Shown piece after piece: positions 1-7,454 of a stretch of DNA of 64,000 nucleotides. Numbering within the stretch: the first letter of the stretch is position 1; each line of letters begins with the position of its first letter. Source of the stretch: Congregibacter variabilis (GTDB lineage: Bacteria; Pseudomonadota; Gammaproteobacteria; Pseudomonadales; Halieaceae). The position numbers and the translations under genes were made by a program. The stretch lies in the NCBI RefSeq assembly GCF_045689235.1, contig NZ_CP136864.1:806001-870000 (forward strand). Direction: 5' to 3'. The notes beneath the pieces were generated by a model. That model made no database searches. It was not told where the DNA came from and saw nothing but the letters and a program-made list of their open reading frames with translations.

Positions 1-320
1 GGGTTCTCAATCTGCCCGGCGCCCGCCTTGAGCAGCGCAAACACCCAGCAATGCGGGTCATGATCAGGGTTATGACGAACTTGCTGTGTCTGTAACTGCC
101 AAGCCAGCAGCGTCGCGTCGATCACCCGGATTCGGTTTTGCACACACTGGGCCAGAAACTGTGCCAGTCGCGCGTCGACGATGCGCTTTTGCTCCTCGGT
201 GTAGCCATTCCAATGAATCACTTCATGAGCGAAACGCTTACAACCTCGACAGACACTATCGCCGATGCCTGTAGAACAGACGCCGATACACGGAGTTTTA
301 ACACGCGGAAAGCCTTGCAT
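1..320 (-). CDS. DUF1289 family protein, 3' part outside window
   Basis: The minus-strand frame stays open from an ATG at 318-320 to the window edge, giving about 106 residues. Near the N-terminus it reads TPCIGVCSTGIGDSVCRGCK followed by RFAHEVIHW. This Cys-rich PCIGVC...CRGC pattern is typical of DUF1289 proteins, small proteins of unknown role that probably bind a metal through the cysteines. The C-terminal part (HNPDHDPHCWVFALLKAG) is not the conserved segment, and the protein is longer than the usual 60-90 residue DUF1289 proteins. It is divergent from acnB. Family assignment rests on the motif; the function is unknown. Confidence 0.72.
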   Translation of the reverse strand, partial: MQGFPRVKTPCIGVCSTGIGDSVCRGCKRFAHEVIHWNGYTEEQKRIVDARLAQFLAQCVQNRIRVIDATLLAWQLQTQQVRHNPDHDPHCWVFALLKAGAGQIEN

Positions 321-636
321 TGATGCGCTACGAGCTCAGGTTGGGGGCAATGCGCTAAGGATAATGGCTATGCGCGGCAGATGCACCGTCGATTGGACAA
401 ACAAAAACAGGTGTCCATCACCGACGCTCACTAAGCGCCGAGCGCCGCCCACCTTTATTTTCACGACAAGCACGCACCTTGCAGCGCATTTATTTTATGA
501 ATACCGCCGATAAACCCCTGATTTCTGGTCTGATTTGCCTTGCTCGTCTATACTTCGCAGCACTCAAGCAGGGTTCCAAACGGCCAAAGTGCCGCGTGCC
601 ACCCTACTGAACACATCACCGAACAAGGAGTTAACT
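321..636. other. Divergent intergenic region, DUF1289 / acnB
   Basis: No coding sequence is supported over these 316 bases. A possible acnB -10 box TATACT lies at 549-554, with only a poor -35 match (TGGTCT, 526-531). The acnB ribosome binding site AAGGAG is at 625-630, six bases before the GTG start. Nothing else stands out. Confidence 0.4.
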
Positions 637-3249
637 GTGCTCGAAGCCTATCGCCAACATGAAGCCGAACGCGCCGCCCAGAATATCCCGGCCAAGCCCC
701 TCTCCCCCGAGCAAGTTGCCGGCCTGATTGAACTGATTAAAGCACCGCCGGCCGGAGAAGAGGCTTTCTTGCTCGACCTGCTGTCTAACCGCGTTCCCCC
801 GGGTGTTGACGAAGCGGCTTATGTTAAAGCCGGCTTTTTGTCTGCCATTGCCAAGGGCGAAACCGAATGCGCGCTGATCAGCCGCGAAGATGCCGTCAAG
901 TTGCTGGGCAATATGCACGGCGGTTACAACATCGAGACGCTGGTAGCCCTGCTGTCCGAAGAAGCCCTGGCCCCCATGGCCGCAGCGGAGTTGAAGCACA
1001 CCCTGCTGGTATTTGAGGCTTTTCATGATGTGGCGGAGCTGGCCAAAGATGGCAACGATCACGCGCAGTCGGTAATGCAAAGCTGGGCAGACGCCGAATG
1101 GTTTACCAACCGTGACGCTGTGCCCGAATCCATCAAGGTGGCGGTCTTTAAAGTCACCGGCGAAACCAACACCGATGACCTGTCCCCTGCTCCCGATGCC
1201 TGGAGCCGCCCGGACATTCCCTTGCACGCGCTGGCGATGTACAAAATGACCCGGGACGGACTTACGCCCGAAGAGCACGGCGTCAAAGGCCCCATGAACA
1301 AGGTCAAAGAGATTCAGGACAAAGGTCTGCCCGTCGCTTTTGTGGGCGACGTAGTGGGCACCGGATCGTCACGCAAATCCGCCACTAACTCCGTCCTGTG
1401 GTTCTTTGGTGACGACGTACCGGGCGTGCCCAACAAAAAGGCCGGCGGCATCTGCATAGGCGGCAAGGTAGCGCCGATCTTTTACAACACCATGGAAGAC
1501 GCCGGAGCACTGGTATTTGAAGCGCCCGTGGACAACATCAACATGGGTGACGTGATCGAGATTCGCCCTTACGACGGCAAGATCCTTAACGAAGCCGGAG
1601 AGACCATCTCCGAGTTTGAGCTCAAATCTGAAGTGCTGCTGGACGAAGTACGCGCCGGCGGCCGCATTAACCTGATTATTGGTCGCGGCCTGACTACCCG
1701 CGCCCGAGAAAGCCTGGGGCTGCCGGTGTCAGATCTTTTCCGTTTGCCCGAGCAACCGGCTGATTCCGATAAAGGCTACACCCTGGCGCAAAAGATGGTG
1801 GGCAAGGCCTGCGGCATGGAAGGTGTACGTCCCGGCACCTACTGCGAGCCACTGATGACCACGGTAGGTTCGCAAGACACTACCGGCCCCATGACCCGCG
1901 ACGAGCTCAAAGACCTGGCCTGCCTCGGCTTTGCCGCGGACCTGACCATGCAGAGTTTTTGCCACACGGCGGCATACCCCAAGCCGGTGGATATCGACAC
2001 CCAGCACTCACTGCCGGACTTTATTATGACGCGCGGCGGTGTCTCTCTGCGCCCCGGGGACGGCATCATTCACAGCTGGCTGAACCGTATGCTGCTGCCT
2101 GACACCGTGGGCACCGGCGGCGATTCGCATACGCGCTTCCCTATGGGTATCTCCTTTCCCGCCGGTTCTGGTCTGGTGGCTTTTGCTGCTGCAACGGGCG
2201 TAATGCCGTTGGATATGCCCGAATCAGTACTGGTGCGCTTTAAAGGCGAAATGCAGCCGGGCATCACCCTTCGTGACCTTGTGCATGCGATCCCCTACTA
2301 CGCTATTAAAGAAGGCCTGCTCACCGTCGACAAAAAAGGCAAGAAGAACATCTTCTCTGGACGTATTCTCGAGATCGAAGGTCTTCGAGACCTTACCCTC
2401 GAACAAGCCTTTGAATTGTCAGACGCCTCGGCCGAGCGCTCTTGTGCCGGTTGTACAGTGGATCTGTCAGAAGAGACCGTCGCCGAGTACCTGCGTTCCA
2501 ACGTGACCTTGCTTCGCGCGATGGTTGCCGAGGGGTATGGCGATCCGCGCACCCTGGAGCGGCGCGCCAAGAAAATGGAAGAGTGGCTGGCCAACCCCTC
2601 ACTCATGCGCGCCGACAAGGATGCCGAGTACACGGCGGTCATCGAGATTGATCTGGCAGATGTCAAAGAGCCCATTGTCTGTGCGCCTAACGATCCCGAC
2701 GACGCACGATTGTTGTCTGAAGTTGCTGGCGACAAGGTGGATGAGGTGTTCATTGGCTCGTGCATGACCAACATCGGTCACTTCCGCGCAGCGGGCAAAC
2801 TGCTGGATCAGTTTAAGGGCACTATCAATACACGCTTGTGGATTGTGCCGCCCACGCGCATGGACGAGCATCTGCTCATGGAAGAAGGCTACTACAACAT
2901 CTTTGGTGCCGCCGGTGCGCGCACCGAGATGCCGGGCTGCTCGCTGTGTATGGGTAACCAGGCGCGAGTGGCTGCCAACTCTACGGTGCTAAGCACCAGT
3001 ACGCGGAACTTCCCTAACCGACTGGGTGATGGTGCCAACGTGTACCTTGTGTCTGCAGAACTTGCCGCAGTGGGATCGATACTCGGCAAACTGCCCTCAC
3101 CGGCGGAGTACATGGAATATGCCAAGAACCTGGATGCCATGAGCTCAGAGATCTACCGCTACATGAACTTTGATCAGATCGTGGAGTTTCAGAAACTGGC
3201 GGACGATGGCAAACGTATCGCGGCGCTGGAGATTAGCGAAGTGGCTTAG
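637..3249 (+). CDS. acnB: Bifunctional aconitate hydratase 2 / 2-methylisocitrate dehydratase
   Basis: AcnB interconverts citrate and isocitrate in the TCA cycle and also hydrates 2-methyl-cis-aconitate; it is a cytoplasmic [4Fe-4S] enzyme. The frame is open further upstream, but the GTG at 637 follows AAGGAG by six bases and gives the family N-terminus (MLEAYRQHEAERAA). The product is 870 residues, against 865 in E. coli AcnB. The AcnB order is visible: N-terminal HEAT-like domain, swivel domain (GDVVGTGSSRKSATNSVLWF), then the catalytic domains. The three cluster cysteines are expected in CAGCTVDL, GSCMTNIGH and GCSLCMGNQ. It is a single-gene unit closed by a strong terminator. Confidence 0.97.
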   Translation: MLEAYRQHEAERAAQNIPAKPLSPEQVAGLIELIKAPPAGEEAFLLDLLSNRVPPGVDEAAYVKAGFLSAIAKGETECALISREDAVKLLGNMHGGYNIETLVALLSEEALAPMAAAELKHTLLVFEAFHDVAELAKDGNDHAQSVMQSWADAEWFTNRDAVPESIKVAVFKVTGETNTDDLSPAPDAWSRPDIPLHALAMYKMTRDGLTPEEHGVKGPMNKVKEIQDKGLPVAFVGDVVGTGSSRKSATNSVLWFFGDDVPGVPNKKAGGICIGGKVAPIFYNTMEDAGALVFEAPVDNINMGDVIEIRPYDGKILNEAGETISEFELKSEVLLDEVRAGGRINLIIGRGLTTRARESLGLPVSDLFRLPEQPADSDKGYTLAQKMVGKACGMEGVRPGTYCEPLMTTVGSQDTTGPMTRDELKDLACLGFAADLTMQSFCHTAAYPKPVDIDTQHSLPDFIMTRGGVSLRPGDGIIHSWLNRMLLPDTVGTGGDSHTRFPMGISFPAGSGLVAFAAATGVMPLDMPESVLVRFKGEMQPGITLRDLVHAIPYYAIKEGLLTVDKKGKKNIFSGRILEIEGLRDLTLEQAFELSDASAERSCAGCTVDLSEETVAEYLRSNVTLLRAMVAEGYGDPRTLERRAKKMEEWLANPSLMRADKDAEYTAVIEIDLADVKEPIVCAPNDPDDARLLSEVAGDKVDEVFIGSCMTNIGHFRAAGKLLDQFKGTINTRLWIVPPTRMDEHLLMEEGYYNIFGAAGARTEMPGCSLCMGNQARVAANSTVLSTSTRNFPNRLGDGANVYLVSAELAAVGSILGKLPSPAEYMEYAKNLDAMSSEIYRYMNFDQIVEFQKLADDGKRIAALEISEVA

Positions 3250-3283
3250 GTGCCTAGAGCAAGCTTAAGTGGTGCGATGGAGA

Positions 3284-3309
3284 ACGGGGCTTAGGCCCCG
3301 TTTTTTTTG
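3284..3309 (+). terminator. Rho-independent terminator of acnB
   Basis: A G+C-rich hairpin (arms ACGGGGC and GCCCCGT around a short TTAG loop) is followed directly by a run of eight T. It starts about 35 bases after the acnB stop. The complementary strand has no T-run after the stem, so it acts in the plus direction only. Confidence 0.88.
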
Positions 3310-3326
3310 CTGCTCAGGCCAGGTGT

Positions 3327-3824
3327 TCAGGAAAGCCAGGCCTGCAGTTGGGGAATCACCACGGCAAGTGTGATCAATCCCAGCATCCAGGTGTGCAAGC
3401 GGTTGACGGCGTCTTGCTTACCAAAGCGCTGCTCGAACTTTGCATCCAAGGACGTGACGCGCTTCTCGGATGTTGAATCCATGGTATCGAAGCGCTGCTC
3501 GAACTTTGAATCTGACGCAGTGAGGCGCTGCTCGAACTTTGAATCCATGGCATCGAAGCGCTTCTCGAACTTTGAATCCATAGCGTCGAGGCGCCTTTCG
3601 AATTTTGAGTCCATGACCCCAAGGCGCTGTTCGAGCCTCGCATCCTGCTCGGCGAAGCGCGCATTCAATACCTCCGTGAAGTGATCCCGGGTCAGGAGGT
3701 TGTCCGCATAAAAACCAAAAGCCTCAGCCATGAGCTCTGCCTGTACGTCGGCCTGCGGCTCTGGAACACCCACCGCCTTTAGGCGGCGGGCGTAACGGAG
3801 CGTATCGAATGCCATTGACGCCAT
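3327..3824 (-). CDS. DUF1640-like coiled-coil protein with C-terminal membrane anchor
   Basis: 165 residues. The N-terminus (MAFDTLRYARRLKAVGVPEPQA, quoted in part) is typical of bacterial DUF1640/CCDC90-like proteins. Residues 60-136 are seven consecutive 11-residue units of the type MDSKFEQRFDA, a hendecad coiled coil. Residues about 145-163 (WMLGLITLAVVIPQL) form one membrane helix near the C-terminus. The ATG at 3824 has AAGG nine bases upstream; a second ATG three codons later is possible. It is likely a membrane-anchored rod-like or oligomeric protein. Relatives in bacteria have no settled function. It is convergent with acnB and divergent from the gene at 4062. Confidence 0.72.
   Translation of the reverse strand: MASMAFDTLRYARRLKAVGVPEPQADVQAELMAEAFGFYADNLLTRDHFTEVLNARFAEQDARLEQRLGVMDSKFERRLDAMDSKFEKRFDAMDSKFEQRLTASDSKFEQRFDTMDSTSEKRVTSLDAKFEQRFGKQDAVNRLHTWMLGLITLAVVIPQLQAWLS
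3417..3647 (-). repeat. Seven tandem 33-bp coding repeats (hendecads)
   Basis: The repeated unit on the plus strand is of the form CGAACTTTGAATCCATGGCATCGAAGCGC and recurs every 33 bases, encoding 11-residue coiled-coil units. The middle copies are nearly identical in DNA, while the outer ones have drifted. This suggests recent unit duplication. Confidence 0.8.
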
Positions 3825-4061
3825 ACTAGCCTACCTTCCTCTCTACGCAACAGTGCACAACGCAACAGCACAATAATGGCCTGTATGTTTGAACGCAGGA
3901 ACATCACATTCGGTCAAAAGACCGCAAGCGCAGCCCTGTTGCGTGATGGGCCGACCGGATGCAAAGCCGATCAGACGCATAACAGCTGTACTTTTAGCGT
4001 GGTGCTTAAGCCCGCAGCGCAGTAAGATAGACTCTGAATTTTCACCAACAAAGACTCTATC

Positions 4062-5231
4062 TTGAAACCTGTTATTTTTATCACAGCCGCGCTGTCGGCC
4101 AGCAGTATTGCGCAAACCCTGACCCCACTGGGTAGTGAGCCGGGCCTTAACTGGCGAGTGGGTGCAGACATTGCCTATGACGACAACGTGTACCGCACGG
4201 CCGCGCTGGAAGAGACGGATACCTATCTGTCGGTGCAACCCGAGCTGGCCTGGTTTGCCTACTCGGGCGCCAATCAGTTTGATGTTGCCCTAAATGCAGA
4301 CCTGCGGCGCTACAACGATCAAGACGTGCTGGACTACAACGCCTGGGACCTGCGCGGCCACGCCTTGCTGGATCATAGCGTACGCCTGCGCACCGATTAC
4401 CAGATTGAGTACGTAGAGGGTGTAGAGGCACCGGGTATCAATAACCAGGTGTTTTTACCCGGGCAGCCGCCAACGGAATTTGAGCAAGTCGGTGGCGCAT
4501 GGACGGTGTTTTATGGCTCAACGGATGCGCGGGGGCAGTTACAAGGCAGTGTTCGCTACAGCGAGCAGGAGTTCTTGAATAACCGGCAGGAGTTTAGAGA
4601 CAGCAACAACACCCAGTTTACGGGTACGTTTTTGTACGGCATAGCGCCGCGCACGCAGCTGCTGTTTCAGATGGATTACACGGACTTTGACTTTACCCAG
4701 GCCGATGTCTTTGGCAATGACCAAAGCGGCGAGCAAACGCTGTACCTAACAGGGGTTACCTGGGAGGCCACGGCCAACACCACAGGCGAATTCAAGATCG
4801 GTTATCGCGACAGAACCTTCGAGAGCGACAACTTTGTGGACCTGAGCGGTTTGGCACTGTCACTGGATATGACCTGGACGCCATCCGAACTGACCCAAGT
4901 AACGATAGGCGCCGGACAAGAGAACCAGGACGCTATTATCCCGGGTGCCGGCGGTCAGGTCCGCACTGGATTTAACGTGGGTTTATCGCGCGCGCTGGGC
5001 GCGAGGACCGCACTGGTAGCGACGGCAATGTACGACCGCTTTGAATTTGAAGGCGACAGCGGGCGAGAAGACGAACGCACAGAGTTTGGCCTAGGACTTG
5101 AATACGACCTTTTGCCCAGAGTCACTGCGGGGCTGAGTTACCAGTATGAGGAGCGCGAGTCAGGACTTGCGTTGTTTAACTACACATCCAATGCGGTGGT
5201 GATCAGCTTTAGATTTGCGCCGCCTAGCTAG
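4062..5231 (+). CDS. Outer-membrane beta-barrel protein of exopolysaccharide locus (BBP2/EpsL-like)
   Basis: 389 residues from a TTG start, with an N-terminal signal peptide (MKPVIFITAALSASSIA|Q, predicted cut). The body is alternating hydrophobic/polar beta-strands typical of an outer-membrane barrel: WRVGADIAYDDNVYR near the N-terminus, repeated D/Y-rich strands, and a C-terminal strand ending VVISFRFAPPS. Similar BBP2-type proteins occur in exosortase-linked polysaccharide loci, where they are proposed to help polymer cross the outer membrane. The next gene begins four bases after its stop, so the two are co-transcribed. No better start codon is seen, since the signal peptide needs this one. 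Exact role is inferred from fold and context. Confidence 0.7.
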   Translation: MKPVIFITAALSASSIAQTLTPLGSEPGLNWRVGADIAYDDNVYRTAALEETDTYLSVQPELAWFAYSGANQFDVALNADLRRYNDQDVLDYNAWDLRGHALLDHSVRLRTDYQIEYVEGVEAPGINNQVFLPGQPPTEFEQVGGAWTVFYGSTDARGQLQGSVRYSEQEFLNNRQEFRDSNNTQFTGTFLYGIAPRTQLLFQMDYTDFDFTQADVFGNDQSGEQTLYLTGVTWEATANTTGEFKIGYRDRTFESDNFVDLSGLALSLDMTWTPSELTQVTIGAGQENQDAIIPGAGGQVRTGFNVGLSRALGARTALVATAMYDRFEFEGDSGREDERTEFGLGLEYDLLPRVTAGLSYQYEERESGLALFNYTSNAVVISFRFAPPS

Positions 5232-5235
5232 CCCG

Positions 5236-6357
5236 ATGGCGGATCCCTATTTTATCCATCGCATCGCCCTATCGCCGTTGTTGCATGGCAATAGCAAAGA
5301 GGTGCTGGCGCTTAACCTGTCTAAAGTGGGCGTCATTGGCGAAGACACCTTTGTCAGCTTTATTGCTCAGCAGGGGCTGGCCCCGCTATGGCACGATTTG
5401 CTGAGCCAGCATGATTTGCAATCCCAACTCAGTCATCGCTCGCTACAGGCGCTGTCTCGGTTCAGCGCAGAGGCCGCAGCACACTACCTGCTACAAAAAT
5501 CCGCGCTGCCAGAGATTCGTGCGGTTTTTGACGCAAAGCACATAGAGCATGCGGTATATAAGGGTGTGGCAAACCGTGAACGCCTTTACGACAACGCCGC
5601 GCTGCGCCCCGCTGCCGACATCGACTTATTAGTTGGTGCCGACAACCGCGATCGCGCCATTGCAAGTCTGGTAAGCGCCGGATATGTGTTACGACCCAAT
5701 GCCGACAATGCCAGCCACGAGGTAAACCTTCAGCGCGGCGCACTCACCATCGACCTGCACTGGGATATTTTGCGACCCGGGCGCACACGAGAGCCCTTGG
5801 CAGCGGCGCTACTTAAAGATCGGGTGGACGCCGGTGACCATTGGGCTCTTAGCCCCAGTGCCGCATTGTTTGTGGCTCTGGTGCACCCGGTGTTTGCCAA
5901 GTACGCCACAGCGCCACAATCCACACTCATACGTATGCTGGACCTTAGCAGGCAACTCCCCAATGACGATCGTACTGTGGCGTCAACGCTGCAGCTCCTG
6001 CAGCGCGGGGGTGTAAATACCGCCGCGTGGATTATGTTGTGGTGGTTGCTCAGCCTTAGCGAGGGCGCAACTAGCAATCACACAGCCGCAGCAAAAACTC
6101 TAAGTGAAAAAACCGCGCCCGGAACACTCCGCAGAGCCTATCTAAAGCTATGGCTAAAGAACGACCTGGCGAGCGCACTGCAAGGCAATGCCCTGCTTGT
6201 GCAATTTGCTTTTACCTTATTGGCCCACGACCAATTAAGCGATGCGCTTAGTGCGCTGCGCGGCATCCAAAATTCAAGCAAGCAACAATCGATAGATATG
6301 CAGGCACTACGGTGCGCCGCAGAAACAGGCAAAACGAGTGGGGCAAGTACCGTATGA
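5236..6357 (+). CDS. Nucleotidyltransferase-fold protein (NTP_transf_5-like)
   Basis: 373 residues from the ATG at 5236; an in-frame TTG at 5215 would overlap the upstream gene. The central part KGVANRERLYDN...RPAADIDLLVG has the Asp-x-Asp of minimal nucleotidyltransferases (DID) and matches the NTP_transf_5 group. HEVNLQRGALTIDLHWDIL supplies the later conserved acidic and His residues. Such proteins are frequent in polysaccharide/PEP-CTERM loci and in lasso-peptide clusters that also carry HPr-kinase-like and PqqD-like genes, all of which occur in this window. The substrate is unknown. It overlaps the rfaH-like gene by ATGA, so translation is coupled. Confidence 0.7.
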   Translation: MADPYFIHRIALSPLLHGNSKEVLALNLSKVGVIGEDTFVSFIAQQGLAPLWHDLLSQHDLQSQLSHRSLQALSRFSAEAAAHYLLQKSALPEIRAVFDAKHIEHAVYKGVANRERLYDNAALRPAADIDLLVGADNRDRAIASLVSAGYVLRPNADNASHEVNLQRGALTIDLHWDILRPGRTREPLAAALLKDRVDAGDHWALSPSAALFVALVHPVFAKYATAPQSTLIRMLDLSRQLPNDDRTVASTLQLLQRGGVNTAAWIMLWWLLSLSEGATSNHTAAAKTLSEKTAPGTLRRAYLKLWLKNDLASALQGNALLVQFAFTLLAHDQLSDALSALRGIQNSSKQQSIDMQALRCAAETGKTSGASTV

Positions 6358-6854
6358 CCTGGTTGGTGGTGCATACCAAATCGAGGGGCGAAGAACAGGC
6401 AGCCGATCAGCTAGTGGTACAAGGTTATGAGGTATTTTTGCCGCGCATTCGCGAACGCAAACGGCGGCAGAATCGCTGGCAATGGGTGACAGCGCCGCTC
6501 TTCTCGCGGTACCTGTTTGTTAACGTGCCCCTGGGCGAACAATCAGTAGCGCCGATTCGCTCCACCGTAGGCGTGAGTACCCTCATACGGTTTGGACAGT
6601 CATTAGCCAGCATGCCAGATGCGGTGATTGAGTATTTGCGCAGCCAGCAAAGCCCAGAGCTAGAGGCGCGAGAGGTCGAAGATTGGCCGCATAAACCCGG
6701 CGATCAGGTCGAGATATTGGCGGGGCCGTTTGAGGGGCTTAAAGGAATTTATCAGTTGCCGCGCGGCGAAGATCGCGCGCTTTTGATGGTAGAACTACTG
6801 GGGCGGCAAAACAGTATTGTTGTGCATACCGAATCGCTGGGACAAGTTGTCTAA
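6354..6854 (+). CDS. RfaH-type NusG paralogue, transcription antiterminator
   Basis: 166 residues from the ATG at 6354, which overlaps the preceding stop. The NusG N-terminal domain is present (TWLVVHTKSRGEEQAADQL), followed by RfaH-type sequence (TAPLFSRYLFVNV, STVGVSTLIRFG, MPDAVIEYL) and a C-terminal KOW-like segment (KPGDQVEILAGPFEGLKGIY). RfaH-type factors bind RNA polymerase at an ops element in the leader of long surface-polysaccharide operons and suppress termination. The adjacent minus-strand polysaccharide locus is the obvious target, and an ops-like sequence lies at 19817-19828. The RfaH-like identity is clear; target specificity is inferred. Confidence 0.88.
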   Translation: MTWLVVHTKSRGEEQAADQLVVQGYEVFLPRIRERKRRQNRWQWVTAPLFSRYLFVNVPLGEQSVAPIRSTVGVSTLIRFGQSLASMPDAVIEYLRSQQSPELEAREVEDWPHKPGDQVEILAGPFEGLKGIYQLPRGEDRALLMVELLGRQNSIVVHTESLGQVV

Positions 6855-7001
6855 ATCTGCGTTTACAAGTTCACTTCGGTTAGTCGCACCACAGACATAA
6901 TCTCTCACGAAAGCTTGTCATCAAAAAATTGATCTGTGATAAGAGGCCTTATCACCTCTCAGCAATAACCACTCAAAAACAAAGACCTAGCAACTCGCGC
7001 T

Positions 7002-7032
7002 GGTATTTATACGGTACAGACGGTATTTATAC
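7002..7032 (+). repeat. Direct repeat GGTATTTATAC x2
   Basis: The 11-mer GGTATTTATAC occurs at 7002-7012 and 7022-7032, a 20-base period (about two helical turns). It lies in non-coding DNA between the rfaH-like and Fic genes. It could be a protein-binding site or an insertion scar. Confidence 0.6.
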
Positions 7033-7327
7033 TTTGCCGGTTAATACCTGCTCAACTCGGCGTCAACGTGCCTGTCGATTCGGCTCTTCACGATGAGAAC
7101 CCGCACCCTGTCGCTTTCTCGACTGCCTGTCCTGTGATTGATTCCCTTTTGCAGCTCGACAAACCAGGCGCTGGCCCACCCTCTTAAGGGTACTCGACAT
7201 AAGCCCCTTCTTGCGCTCAGTCAGCGCCCCCACCGCGATCAGCGACACCAGAATGTATTGGACAACCGACCTCCGCCAGTCCGTAACAAACCTGTGCGTA
7301 CCGTCCAGAGCATATGTGTCGCCACAG

Positions 7328-7412
7328 AATAACCTAGCAACAACAAAGCACAATAACCTAGTATAAATTTGACGCAATTACCTTGTAATGATAAAACACA
7401 ATACCCTAGTAA
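7328..7412 (+). repeat. Four iterons AATAACCTAGTAA with exact 24-bp period
   Basis: Copies begin at 7328, 7352, 7376 and 7400: AATAACCTAGCAA, AATAACCTAGTAT, AATTACCTTGTAA and AATACCCTAGTAA. The 11 bases between copies are variable, except that each spacer ends in a CAC/CGC-like trinucleotide. The array ends 42 bases before the ATG of the Fic fusion gene. It therefore probably covers its promoter and may be an operator array read by the N-terminal winged-helix-like domain of that protein. Confidence 0.75.
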
Positions 7413-7454
7413 CCATGCAGCGCGAAAACCGAGAGGAATCAAGAAGACATCAAC

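Larger units (their letters stand above)
6855..7454. other. 600-bp intergenic stretch with repeats, no convincing gene
   Basis: No coding sequence is supported. A minus-strand open frame of 104 codons (7063-7377) has a basic, low-complexity C-terminus with no recognisable family; it could be a decayed gene. The stretch holds an 11-bp direct repeat (7002-7032) and four 24-bp iterons just before the Fic gene. It marks the left edge of what looks like an inserted segment. Confidence 0.5.

Noticed and set aside
631..1278. Long antisense frames opposite acnB and other high-G+C genes
   Set aside because: They are shadows of the coding strand, with no family features and no ribosome binding sites.
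3417..3647. Regular 33-base repeats, considered as a CRISPR array
   Set aside because: Repeats are contiguous without unique spacers and encode a hendecad coiled coil in frame.
7063..7377. Minus-strand open frame of 104 codons as a gene or transposase remnant
   Set aside because: No family motif, no ribosome binding site, low-complexity basic C-terminus; overlaps the iterons.
7328..7412. 24-base period repeats, considered as a small CRISPR
   Set aside because: Only 13 bases are conserved and the 11-base intervals are too short for spacers; no cas gene is near.
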